Shown here piece after piece: positions 16,095 through 24,036 of a DNA stretch of 24,107 nucleotides (the first letter of the stretch is position 1; each line of letters begins with the position of its first letter). Source of the DNA: JBBITW01 sp037440525 (GTDB lineage: Bacteria > Desulfobacterota > BSN033 > UBA1163); contig JBBITW010000038.1 of the NCBI GenBank assembly GCA_037440525.1, forward strand, positions 1-24,107, in the 5' to 3' direction. The position numbers and the translations under genes are program-made. The notes below the pieces were generated by a model. That model did not search any database. It was not told the origin of the DNA and saw only the letters and a program-made list of their open reading frames with translations.

Positions 16095-16104
16095 CTTCGT
16101 TCTT

Positions 16105-19100
16105 CTAAAATTCTTCTCTCTTTTCTTCTAACAGCTCGGTATCCAAGCAAAGGCTCTGAAGTTCCTTGACCAAGACATTGAATGACTCCGGTAGACCTGA
16201 CTCAAGTGTATGTTCTCCTTTTACAATCGCCTCATAAACCCTCGTCCTTCCAGCCACATCGTCAGATTTTACAGTCAAGAACTCCTGAAGTGTATGTGCT
16301 GCTCCGTAAGCCTCTAAGGCCCAGACCTCCATCTCCCCTAACCTCTGTCCACCAAATTGTGCCTTACCCCCTAATGGTTGCTGGGTAACCAGTGAATAAG
16401 GACCTATAGAACGTGCATGAATCTTATCATCCACAAGGTGGTGGAGTTTCAGAAGATACATATAACCCACAGTAACTTTATGATGGAATGGTTCCCCTGT
16501 CCTACCATCGTAAAGGATAGTCTGCCCACTTTCAGGAAGTCCGGCCTTTCTCAAATGCTCTTTAATCTCCTCTTCAGAAGCACCATCAAATACAGGGACA
16601 GACATATATATTCCTCCGCCCAATTTACGAGCCAATTCAATTATCTCTTCATCACTTGCCTGATCGAGAAAGTCATTAACCTCTTTTGAAGAGTATATCT
16701 CCTTAATTCTCCTTCGAATTAGTTTCGGATTATAATTCTTTCTAAGATACTCTTCAATTTTCCATCCCAATCCTTTGGCTGCCCATCCGAGGTGTGTCTC
16801 AAGTATCTGCCCCACATTCATTCGTGAAGGAACTCCTAAGGGGTTAAGCACTATATCCACAGGTGTACCATCTTCTAAATATGGCATGTCCTCTTCAGGA
16901 AGTATACGAGAGATAATCCCTTTGTTTCCATGACGACCTGACATCTTGTCACCAACAGAAAGCTTTCTTTTCATAGCAATATATACCTTGACAGTTTTTA
17001 TCACACCCGGAGCCAGTTCGTCGCCCTTTTTCAGTTTAGCAATCTTTTCTGAAAAGACCCCTTTAACCAAATTTATCTGAAGTTCTGCACGATCGAGGAG
17101 ACTATAAACCTCAGTCATCACCTTCTTCCCTTCCAGAACATCTATTTCCCTCAGTTTATCGAAGGGGATTGATAAGAGGTTTTCTTCTCTAATCTTTTCC
17201 TTCGCCTCTAAATAGATGCGGTTCTTCTTTTCATCCGCAATACGATGAGCCACTCTCTTCCCTATAAGATATTTCCCAATCTTTCGCCTGGTTGTGTTCT
17301 GAATAATTCGAATCTCATCTGCCTGATTCTTGAGGAGCCTTGCCTTCTCTTGCTCCTCAATAGCCTTCATCCTTTCATCCTTTTCCTGACCTTTCCGTGA
17401 GAATACCTTGGCATCTATGACAATACCCTCGATTCCATGGGGAACCCTTAACGATGTATCCCTTACATCCCCTGCCTTTTCACCAAATATTGCTCGAAGG
17501 AGTTTCTCCTCAGGAGAGAGTTGGGTCTCTCCTTTTGGAGTAACCTTCCCCACAAGTATGTCTCCAGGTTTAACCTCTGCTCCAATTCTTATAATTCCAC
17601 TTTCATCCAGATCTTTTAATGCCTCTTCACCTACATTTGGGATATCACATGTAATCTCCTCTTTCCCGAGTTTTGTATCCCGAGCCACACACTCCAACTC
17701 CTCTATATGGATGGAGGTATATGTATCCTCCTTCAGTAACCTTTCACTTATAAGTATTGAATCTTCAAAGTTATAACCACCCCATGGCATAAAGGCTACA
17801 AGAACATTTCTTCCCAATGCTAATTCTCCCATATCAGTTGCCGGTCCATCGGCAATCACTTCACCCTTATTCACTCTTTCGCCAACACTGACGATTGGCC
17901 TTTGGTTGATGCATGTATTTTGATTGGATCGTTTATATTTGATGAGTGTGTAGATATCAACTCCAGTATCATCATCTCTCTGACCATCCTCCTCAGCCCG
18001 TATTACAATTCGAGAGGCATCCACATCTTCAACCACTCCACTTCGCTTTGCAACCACTGTCACCCCTGAATCCCTTGCAACAATTCCCTCCATCCCTGTC
18101 CCAATGAGTGGAGCATCCGTTCTTAAAAGGGGAACTGCCTGCCTCTGCATATTCGATCCCATGAGGGCACGATTTGCATCATCATTCTCAAGAAAAGGGA
18201 TAAGTGAGGTTGCAACGCTAACCAACTGTTTTGGGGAGACATCCATATATCTTACCTCTTCTGGTTTCACCATAACAAACTCACCTCCCCTTCTGGCTGA
18301 GACAAGAGGTGCTGTAAATCTCCCCTCGCGGTCGATAGGGGCATTGGCCTGGGCAATGGCAGGCTTCTGTCCTTCTATCTCTTCTTCTTCATCCAGGGCA
18401 AAAAGGTATCGAATATTATTTGTTACCCTTCCCTGAACAACCTCTCTGTAAGGGGTCTCAATAAATCCATAATCATTTACACGTGCATAGGTGCTGAGGG
18501 AGGTAATAAGTCCGATATTCGGACCTTCTGGTGTCTCGATAGGGCAGATTCTTCCATAATGAGTTGGATGGACATCTCTCACCTCGAATCCTGCCCTTTC
18601 CCTTGTAAGTCCTCCTGGTCCCAATGCAGAAAGCCTTCGCTTGTGTGTAATTTCAGAAAGGGGATTTGTCTGATCCATAAACTGGGAGAGTTGACTTGAA
18701 CCGAAAAACTCTTTGATGACCGCTGAGAGAGGTTTGGAGTTGATCAGGTCATGAGGCATCAATGTCTCTGTATCCTGTAAACTCATACGCTCCTTTATAG
18801 CCCTTTCAATCCTCACCAATCCAATGTGATATTGGTTTTCCAACAATTCCCCTACTGTCCTTACACGACGATTCCCTAAGTGGTCTATGTCATCAACAGA
18901 ACCCTGTCCATCCTTTAATCTTATCAGATATCTCACAACCTCGAGGATATCCCTTCTCCTCAAGGTCGTTTTTTCATCCTCCAAAATATTTCTAATCTTT
19001 TCTTGAACATCATCTGTGATCGTCCCATCCCTTAAAGATGGCATGAGCCCTATAGGATGAAGGATTCTTTCAAGAACCTTAATCTCATCAACCATCTCTG

Positions 19101-20565
19101 AAGTGGCGATTGCTTCATCAAAATCGAGCCATCCCCCCAAGATCCGATCTATCAAATCCTTTCCTCCTGCATAGGTGGCTCCTGCGTCAAGGGCCTCCTT
19201 CTTCCATTTCTCCGTAAAAACCAGTATCTTAGGAGGATTTCCTCTCAAACCGAGTTTATGGTTAAGCTTCATTCTTCCTACCTTCGAAAGGTCATATCGT
19301 TCGGGATTGAAAAATAAATTATAGAATAGGCTGATAGCTGTATCGATTGTTGGGGGGTCTCCGGGACGAAGCCTTTTATAAATATCAATCAGTGCCCTTT
19401 CCGACTCAACCTCACGAAGGGATTTATCAAGTTCGAGTCGAGAAATCTTCTCCCTTTCCTCCCTGCTCAACTCAATCTTGTCTACCACTAAGGTATCTCG
19501 CAGCGAAGAACTAACATTTATATTGTCGATAAAAAGAACCTCAAATTCTTCTATCTTTCGTTCCATGATCTCATTGAGAAGTTTTTCGGTCACTTCCTCA
19601 TTTGACTCTGCGATCACCTCTCCAGTTTCACGATCAACGATATCCCTCGCCAGATATTTCCCTATAAGATCCTGTGTCTCCACAGGGATGGTATTGATCT
19701 TCGTCATCTCCAGTTTTTTGAAAGACTCCTCAGTAATACGACGGTGTTTCTTTAGGATGACCTTATGGGTCTCTGGGTCAATAATATCAGCTGGTGCCTT
19801 CTGTCCAACAAGCACCTCTCTGGATATCTCTTTAAGGAATTTCCCCTTTCGAAGGATAATCTTTTCTCTATGATAGAAATAATCAAGTATCTCTTGCTTT
19901 GTATATTTTAGGGCTCGAAGTAGAACTGTAACCGGAATCTTTCGACGTCGATCAATTCGAACATACAGTAAGTCCTTCTGATCAAATTCAAAATCGATCC
20001 AGGAGCCCCGATAAGGGATAATCCGGGCATAATAAAAAATCTTTCCACCCCCATGAGGTTTAACTTGATCCTGATCAAAAAAGACCCCTGGGGAGCGATG
20101 GAGTTGACTTACAATTACCCTTTCTGTTCCATTTATAATGAATGTCCCATTTTCTGTCATCAAAGGTATTTCACCAAAGTAGACCTCCTGCTCTTTCACA
20201 GCTTTAATACTTCTCACCTTTGTCTCTTCATCTACATCCCACACCACCAATCTAACGGTTACCTTAATTGGGGCGGCATATGTCATCCCCCTCAGAAGGC
20301 ATTCCTCTACATCATATTTAGGTTCGGTAAGGCGATAACTGACAAACTCTAATGAAGCGGTTTCATAGAAATCCTTAATCGGAAAGACGGTTTTAAATAC
20401 CCCTTGAAGTCCTACAGGTTTACGATTTTCAGGATCAACATTTGCCTGAAGAAAATTTTCATAAGACCTTTTCTGAACCTCAATTAAATTGGAGATCTCA
20501 AGCACCTCTTTGATCTTAGAGAAATTCTTACGATACCTCCTATAGATAGGGACAATACTTGCCAT
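16105..20565 (-). CDS. rpoB: RNA polymerase subunit beta with an L1-like insertion
   Basis: The 1486-residue beta subunit, about 100 residues longer than the 1340-1380 usual in proteobacteria. Normal landmarks: the N-terminal MTENGTFIINGTERVIVSQL, the lobe insert carrying two DPET/DRETG-type modules (about 255-345), and the rifampicin region FFGSSQLSQFMDQTNPLSEI-THKRRLSALGPGG with the classic contact residues unchanged. Also present are the late helical insert after EKLLRAIFGEKAGDVRDTSL, SVGDKMSGRHGNKG, and the C-terminal QPLGGKAQFGGQRLGEMEVWALEAYGA. The extra length lies mostly at residues 441-532, between KLNHKLGL and TTLRRRDIL, where a segment homologous to ribosomal protein L1 is inserted in frame. 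ATG at 20565 has AAGGAG upstream. All conserved regions on both sides are intact, so the enzyme is presumably functional. Confidence 0.97.
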   Translation of the reverse strand: MASIVPIYRRYRKNFSKIKEVLEISNLIEVQKRSYENFLQANVDPENRKPVGLQGVFKTVFPIKDFYETASLEFVSYRLTEPKYDVEECLLRGMTYAAPIKVTVRLVVWDVDEETKVRSIKAVKEQEVYFGEIPLMTENGTFIINGTERVIVSQLHRSPGVFFDQDQVKPHGGGKIFYYARIIPYRGSWIDFEFDQKDLLYVRIDRRRKIPVTVLLRALKYTKQEILDYFYHREKIILRKGKFLKEISREVLVGQKAPADIIDPETHKVILKKHRRITEESFKKLEMTKINTIPVETQDLIGKYLARDIVDRETGEVIAESNEEVTEKLLNEIMERKIEEFEVLFIDNINVSSSLRDTLVVDKIELSREEREKISRLELDKSLREVESERALIDIYKRLRPGDPPTIDTAISLFYNLFFNPERYDLSKVGRMKLNHKLGLRGNPPKILVFTEKWKKEALDAGATYAGGKDLIDRILGGWLDFDEAIATSEMVDEIKVLERILHPIGLMPSLRDGTITDDVQEKIRNILEDEKTTLRRRDILEVVRYLIRLKDGQGSVDDIDHLGNRRVRTVGELLENQYHIGLVRIERAIKERMSLQDTETLMPHDLINSKPLSAVIKEFFGSSQLSQFMDQTNPLSEITHKRRLSALGPGGLTRERAGFEVRDVHPTHYGRICPIETPEGPNIGLITSLSTYARVNDYGFIETPYREVVQGRVTNNIRYLFALDEEEEIEGQKPAIAQANAPIDREGRFTAPLVSARRGGEFVMVKPEEVRYMDVSPKQLVSVATSLIPFLENDDANRALMGSNMQRQAVPLLRTDAPLIGTGMEGIVARDSGVTVVAKRSGVVEDVDASRIVIRAEEDGQRDDDTGVDIYTLIKYKRSNQNTCINQRPIVSVGERVNKGEVIADGPATDMGELALGRNVLVAFMPWGGYNFEDSILISERLLKEDTYTSIHIEELECVARDTKLGKEEITCDIPNVGEEALKDLDESGIIRIGAEVKPGDILVGKVTPKGETQLSPEEKLLRAIFGEKAGDVRDTSLRVPHGIEGIVIDAKVFSRKGQEKDERMKAIEEQEKARLLKNQADEIRIIQNTTRRKIGKYLIGKRVAHRIADEKKNRIYLEAKEKIREENLLSIPFDKLREIDVLEGKKVMTEVYSLLDRAELQINLVKGVFSEKIAKLKKGDELAPGVIKTVKVYIAMKRKLSVGDKMSGRHGNKGIISRILPEEDMPYLEDGTPVDIVLNPLGVPSRMNVGQILETHLGWAAKGLGWKIEEYLRKNYNPKLIRRRIKEIYSSKEVNDFLDQASDEEIIELARKLGGGIYMSVPVFDGASEEEIKEHLRKAGLPESGQTILYDGRTGEPFHHKVTVGYMYLLKLHHLVDDKIHARSIGPYSLVTQQPLGGKAQFGGQRLGEMEVWALEAYGAAHTLQEFLTVKSDDVAGRTRVYEAIVKGEHTLESGLPESFNVLVKELQSLCLDTELLEEKREEF
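18970..19245 (-). other. L1 domain II-like insertion within rpoB
   Basis: RpoB residues 441-532. Residues 446-525 (starting KILVFTEKW) align with this genome's own L1 residues 74-155 (starting KVLVFAKGQ) with a single one-residue gap and about 40 identities in 79 positions by hand count. Shared blocks include EA..AGA, GG.DLI, GWLDFD.AIAT, ILxPxGLMP and GTxT.D. In L1 this stretch corresponds to domain II, the module inserted into the RNA-binding domain I. At DNA level 15 bases are identical (19117-19131 and 22084-22098). In most delta-proteobacterial RpoB sequences I recall, KLNHKLGL is followed within about ten residues by TTL..DI. Confidence 0.88.
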
Positions 20566-20585
20566 AATATCTCCTTCTTTGTAAA

Positions 20586-20647
20586 CAAAAAGTCTCCTCC
20601 CCTTGGGACCTTAAATAACGATTATTTTTGTCCTTTTGGAAGGAGAC
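20586..20647 (-). terminator. Extended hairpin with T-run between rplL and rpoB (attenuator-like)
   Basis: On the minus strand GTCTCCTTCC (20647-20638) pairs with GGGAGGAGAC (20601-20592) over ten pairs with one wobble, followed at once by TTTTTG. Inside, GGAC pairs with GTCC and AAATAA with TTATTT around a three-base loop, giving one long three-segment stem. It sits 31 bases after the rplL stop and 20 before the rpoB start, where a partial terminator or RNase III site controls rpoBC output in E. coli. Confidence 0.6.
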
Positions 20648-20678
20648 AACAATGTCCTTACCACTCTCCAAAAATTCC

Positions 20679-21068
20679 CTACTTTACTTCAACAGTTCCA
20701 CCAGCCTCTTCGAGCTTCTTCTTTATCGAGGCTGCTTCCTCTTTGGAAACCCCTTCTTTTACCGGTTTGGGAACACCTTCAACAAGATCCTTTGCCTCTT
20801 TCAATCCTAATCCTGTGAGCTCTCTGACAACCTTGATAACCTGGATCTTCTTATCACCGAAGCCTGTCAGGATGACATCAAATTCTGTCTTTTCTTCTGC
20901 CGGTGCTGCCTCCGCTCCTGCAGCAACACCTGGTGCAGCCACTGGAGCTACGGCTATGGGTGCCTGTGCCTTAACTCCTAACTTCTCCTCGAGGATCTTC
21001 ACTAAATCCCTTGCCTCGAGTAATGTTAGACTACTGATTTCATCTGCTATCCTCTGAACATCTCCCAT
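20679..21068 (-). CDS. rplL: Ribosomal protein L7/L12
   Basis: A 129-residue stalk protein of the 50S subunit that recruits translational GTPases. The N-terminal dimerisation helix pair (residues about 1-35, IADEISSLTLLEARDLVKIL) is joined by an alanine-, proline- and valine-rich hinge (about 38-58). The C-terminal factor-binding domain (about 60-129) reads EKTEFDVILTGFGDKKIQVI and GLGLKEAKDLVEGVPKPVKE. Start ATG has GGAGGT nearby. It is preceded by rplJ with a 64-base gap and followed by the hairpin before rpoB. Length is typical. Confidence 0.97.
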   Translation of the reverse strand: MGDVQRIADEISSLTLLEARDLVKILEEKLGVKAQAPIAVAPVAAPGVAAGAEAAPAEEKTEFDVILTGFGDKKIQVIKVVRELTGLGLKEAKDLVEGVPKPVKEGVSKEEAASIKKKLEEAGGTVEVK

Positions 21069-21132
21069 TTAATAAGACCTCCTATCTTTATCTAATTTAA
21101 CCCGATTCCTTTGAAGTGATAAATCGGGAAGA

Positions 21133-21669
21133 TTAAGCTTTCGGTTCATCTCCACTTGAAAGTTGATCCACCCTTGCCTGAATGATAGCAATGATCTGCT
21201 GAAGAGCACCAAGGATGGCTCCCCCAACCTGCTGTGCCGGGCATTGAATTTCGCCCATTATTTGAGCAAAAAGAACCCCTATAGAAGGCATTGTAGCCAG
21301 TGCCTTTAATTCCTCAGGGGGGAGGATCCTTCCTTGAACTATAGCCACCTTAACCTTAAAGGAAGGTTGATTCTTAGTAAAATCTGATAAGATCTTGGCA
21401 AGAGTGGTGGGATCTCCATAAGAGATGGCCACCGCTGTTGGACCCTCAAAGTAATTATTTAAACTTTGTAATTCTGTTCCTGCGAAGGCCAACCTCATCA
21501 GTGTATTCTTAACTACATGAAAGTCAATACGTTCCTCTTTCAAAAGTCGCCTGAGATTATTCATCTGCTCAACATTTAAACCTATGTAATTGGTCAGGAC
21601 AATGGCCTTAAGGCCTTCTACCTTTTTAGAAAAATCTGCTACTATCTTCTCCTTTTCCCTTCTGTTCAA
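21133..21669 (-). CDS. rplJ: Ribosomal protein L10
   Basis: A 178-residue stalk-base protein that anchors L7/L12 dimers to 23S rRNA. The N-terminal domain has KVEGLKAIVLTNYIGLNVEQ and LRRLLKEERIDFHVVKNTLM, and a C-terminal helix binds L12 (QIIAIIQARVDQL). The start codon is TTG at 21669: GGAGGT lies eight bases upstream, and the codon immediately before TTG in frame is TAA, so no longer start exists. Only 45 bases separate it from rplA, leaving no room for the usual long L10 leader between the two. L10-L12 autogenous control, if present, must use a site elsewhere. Confidence 0.96.
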   Translation of the reverse strand: MNRREKEKIVADFSKKVEGLKAIVLTNYIGLNVEQMNNLRRLLKEERIDFHVVKNTLMRLAFAGTELQSLNNYFEGPTAVAISYGDPTTLAKILSDFTKNQPSFKVKVAIVQGRILPPEELKALATMPSIGVLFAQIMGEIQCPAQQVGGAILGALQQIIAIIQARVDQLSSGDEPKA

Positions 21670-21714
21670 TTAGATTTACCTCCTGAGGCTATCCGTGCTA
21701 TATATTATATAAAG

Positions 21715-22419
21715 TTATTTTAAAATATTTTTTATTTGTAATGGATCTATCTTAATTCCAGGTCCCATGGTGGTCGATACAGCAACACCCTTTAGATAAA
21801 TCCCTTTACTTGTCGGTGGTTTTAAACGAAGGATAACTTCCAGAACTGATTTTATATTATCTAACAGCTTCTGTAGCCCAAAGGATACCTTTCCAACAGG
21901 GATATGGACTATACCAGCCTTCTCCACCTTAAATTCTACCTTTCCAGCTTTAATCTCCTTAATAGCCTTCTCTAAATCAAAGGTCACCGTTCCCATTTTG
22001 GGATTGGGCATTAAACCCCTGGGACCAAGTATCTTTCCAAGTTTACTCACTAATCCCATCATATCTGGAGTTGCAATAGCCTTATCAAAATCGAGCCAGC
22101 CCTTTGATATCTTCTCAATGAGATCCTCTCCTCCTACAAAATCTGCGCCTGCCTCTTGGGCTTCTTTTTCCTTTTGCCCCTTGGCAAAGACCAATACCTT
22201 AACCTCCTTGCCTGTTCCATGGGGGAGGACTACTGTCCCCCTCACCATCTGATCAGGCTTCTTAGGATCCACACCGAGTCTCACAGCCATGTCCACTCCT
22301 TCATCGAACTTAGCATAGCTCGTATCCAGAAGAAGCCTTATCCCCTCCTCTAAATCATACCTCTTATTACGATCTACTTTGCTTAGTGCCTCTAAATATT
22401 TCTTTCCTCTATGTGCCAT
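21715..22419 (-). CDS. rplA: Ribosomal protein L1
   Basis: A 234-residue L1, the mobile stalk protein beside the ribosomal E site; in many bacteria it also represses its own operon by binding mRNA. Domain I is split (about residues 1-67 and 160-234) around domain II (68-159). Characteristic segments are RNKRYDLEEGIRLL, VRGTVVLPHGTGKEVKVLVF, GPRGLMPNPKMGTVT and the C-terminal VAVSTTMGPGIKID. The gene is full-length and normal. Its residues 74-155 are the closest visible relative of the insertion in RpoB. It begins nine bases after the rplK stop, so translation is likely coupled. Confidence 0.97.
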   Translation of the reverse strand: MAHRGKKYLEALSKVDRNKRYDLEEGIRLLLDTSYAKFDEGVDMAVRLGVDPKKPDQMVRGTVVLPHGTGKEVKVLVFAKGQKEKEAQEAGADFVGGEDLIEKISKGWLDFDKAIATPDMMGLVSKLGKILGPRGLMPNPKMGTVTFDLEKAIKEIKAGKVEFKVEKAGIVHIPVGKVSFGLQKLLDNIKSVLEVILRLKPPTSKGIYLKGVAVSTTMGPGIKIDPLQIKNILK

Positions 22420-22428
22420 AGTCTTCTC

Positions 22429-22851
22429 TCAAACAATCTCCAATCCCATACTTCTTGCAGTTCCCTCGATGGTTCTAATAGCGCTATCGAGGTCCATTGT
22501 ATTAAGATCCTTAAGCTTGATCTGGGCAATCTCTCGGATCTGTTCCTTAGTCACTTTACCCACTTTATTTCTATTCGGCTCGCCTGAACCCTTGACAATC
22601 TTTGCAGCCTTCTTCAAAAGTACAGAAGCAGGTGGAGTCTTCGTAATGAATGTAAAAGAACGATCTGAATATATGGTGATAACTGCAGGAATTATCATTC
22701 CCTCTTGACCCTGGGTTCGAGCATTAAAGGCCTTACAAAATTCCATAATATTTACTCCGTGTTGTCCAAGGGCCGGTCCCACCGGAGGTGAAGGATTTGC
22801 CTGTCCTGCTTGAATCTGCAATTTCACCATCCCCACAACTTTTTTTGCCAT
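22429..22851 (-). CDS. rplK: Ribosomal protein L11
   Basis: A 140-residue L11, part of the GTPase-associated centre. It opens MAKKVVGMVKLQIQAGQANP with the proline-rich PSPPVGPALGQHGVNIMEFC, followed by ITIYSDRSFTFITKTPPASV and the rRNA-binding C-terminal domain with GKVTKEQIREIAQIKLKDLN and GTARSMGLEI. Length is standard (about 141). ATG at 22851 has AAGGAG six bases ahead. It is third in the secE-nusG-rplK-rplA order, 25 bases after nusG. Confidence 0.98.
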   Translation of the reverse strand: MAKKVVGMVKLQIQAGQANPSPPVGPALGQHGVNIMEFCKAFNARTQGQEGMIIPAVITIYSDRSFTFITKTPPASVLLKKAAKIVKGSGEPNRNKVGKVTKEQIREIAQIKLKDLNTMDLDSAIRTIEGTARSMGLEIV

Positions 22852-22876
22852 CTTCCGCTCCTTAACTCATAACTCA

Positions 22877-23407
22877 TCAATTCTTTTCCACCTGTATGAA
22901 ATCCAATTCCACAGGTGTAGCCCTTCCAAATATAGAAACCAATACCTTTAGTTTCCTTTTCTCGGGTTTTACCTCTTCAATAGTTCCAATAAAGTTGACA
23001 AAAGGACCATCTATGACACGAACACTGTCTCCTACATTAAAGGTCATCTTTGATTTTACCCTCGAGACCCCCTCTTTCATCTGGGCTAAGATCTCCTCCA
23101 CTTCTTTATCCGAAAGTGGAGTGGGTCTCTTGCTATCCCCTGCAAAGCCTGTAATCTTTGGGGTCTCCTTCACAATATGCCATGTCTCCTCATTCAATTC
23201 CATCTGAACCAAAATGTATCCAGGGAAAATCTTTCTTTGAGAGGTCTTTCTCTTCCCTTTAACTAACTCTACAACAGTCTCTGTGGGAACAAGGATGGAA
23301 GAAAAAAACTTCTCTTTCCCAAGGCTCTTAATCCTTTCTTCTAAGTTCTGTTTAGCCCTGTTCTCAAATCCTGAATAGGTATGAACTACATACCAATTTT
23401 GTGCCAT
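22877..23407 (-). CDS. nusG: Transcription elongation/antitermination factor NusG
   Basis: A 176-residue NusG that binds the RNA polymerase clamp across the cleft and links it to Rho or ribosomal protein S10. The NGN domain (about residues 1-115) starts MAQNWYVVHTYSGFENRAKQ and includes KIFPGYILVQMELNEETWHI. The KOW domain (about 122-176) has FNVGDSVRVIDGPFVNFIGT and SIFGRATPVELDF. The ATG at 23407 is chosen because family members start MA..WYVVHTYSG. An in-frame TTG four codons upstream (23419) would add MVRY, which is not conserved. It lies between secE and rplK as in most bacteria. Confidence 0.97.
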   Translation of the reverse strand: MAQNWYVVHTYSGFENRAKQNLEERIKSLGKEKFFSSILVPTETVVELVKGKRKTSQRKIFPGYILVQMELNEETWHIVKETPKITGFAGDSKRPTPLSDKEVEEILAQMKEGVSRVKSKMTFNVGDSVRVIDGPFVNFIGTIEEVKPEKRKLKVLVSIFGRATPVELDFIQVEKN

Positions 23408-23447
23408 ATACCTAACCAATATTTAGTGAAATAATACTATCTCCTTT

Positions 23448-23666
23448 TTAACTAATGGCCCTTTTTAACAATTCTCTAACCAATGCTGATAAGCCTGAAT
23501 CTACTATTCCTAAGAAGATTGCTATGATGAAAACAGCTATTAAAACAACCGCTGTTCCAGAAAGTGTATCTTTTCTGGATGGCCAGGTCACCTTTTTTAG
23601 CTCTGTTTTCACCTCCCTTAAAAACTGTTTAGCTATATAAATCTTTTCTTGAATTGCAAAGGCCAT
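23448..23666 (-). CDS. secE: Preprotein translocase subunit SecE
   Basis: A 72-residue single-span SecE, the clamp subunit of the SecYEG channel in the inner membrane. The cytoplasmic amphipathic part carries the family signature FLREVKTELKKVTWPSRKDT (residues about 15-34), and the one membrane helix follows (about 37-58, GTAVVLIAVFIIAIFLGIV). This is the short form found outside Enterobacteria. Start ATG at 23666 has a modest AGG-containing site. It sits downstream of tRNA-Trp and 40 bases upstream of the nusG start. Confidence 0.96.
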   Translation of the reverse strand: MAFAIQEKIYIAKQFLREVKTELKKVTWPSRKDTLSGTAVVLIAVFIIAIFLGIVDSGLSALVRELLKRAIS

Positions 23667-23745
23667 TACCTGAGCTCTATATACTCAAATTTTAGATACC
23701 CTAAACACCGAAAGATTTTTATCTTTAAAGTATCTCGAATTTTTC

Positions 23746-23822
23746 TGGCAGGCCAGGAGGGATTCGAACCCCCATCACCCGGATTTGGAGTCCGGTGCTC
23801 TATCCGTTAGAGCTACTGGCCT
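23746..23822 (-). tRNA. trnW: tRNA-Trp (anticodon CCA)
   Basis: A 77-base cloverleaf with encoded CCA. The acceptor stem is AGGCCAG/CTGGCCT with discriminator G. The D arm is GCTC/GAGC and the anticodon stem CCGGA/TCCGG around CTCCAAA. The T arm is GGGGG/CCCTC around TTCGAAT. The anticodon CCA reads UGG. Its place between rpmG and secE is the common arrangement in this operon. Confidence 0.97.
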
Positions 23823-23844
23823 TTATCTTTTTTGCCTGATCACC

Positions 23845-23994
23845 TTATTTAGTCTCTTTATGAATCGTATGTCTTCTACAGAAACGACAATACTTTTTTA
23901 ACTCTATCTTATCAGGGGTATTTCTCTTATTTTTTGTTGTAGAATAATTTCTTCTTTTACATTCTGTACAGGCCAAAGAGATAATATTCCTCAT
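23845..23994 (-). CDS. rpmG: Ribosomal protein L33
   Basis: A short 49-residue protein reading MRNIISLACTECKRRNYSTT, then KNKRNTPDKIELKKYCRFCR and RHTIHKETK. The two C-x2-C pairs (CTEC and CRFC) make the zinc-ribbon, cysteine-containing form of L33. The ATG at 23994 is preferred because GGAG lies seven bases upstream; another ATG directly before it (23997) would add one methionine. It lies 22 bases before tRNA-Trp and 42 after tuf, the usual tuf-rpmG-trnW-secE order. Confidence 0.95.
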   Translation of the reverse strand: MRNIISLACTECKRRNYSTTKNKRNTPDKIELKKYCRFCRRHTIHKETK

Positions 23995-24036
23995 CATTCA
24001 ACTCCAGTATCCAATCAAGTCTTTCTAATAAAAACC

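Noticed and set aside
23711..23726. AAAGAT-TTTT-ATCTTT hairpin between tRNA-Trp and secE
   Set aside because: Six weak A-T-rich pairs without a terminator context. It may only be processing-related or chance.
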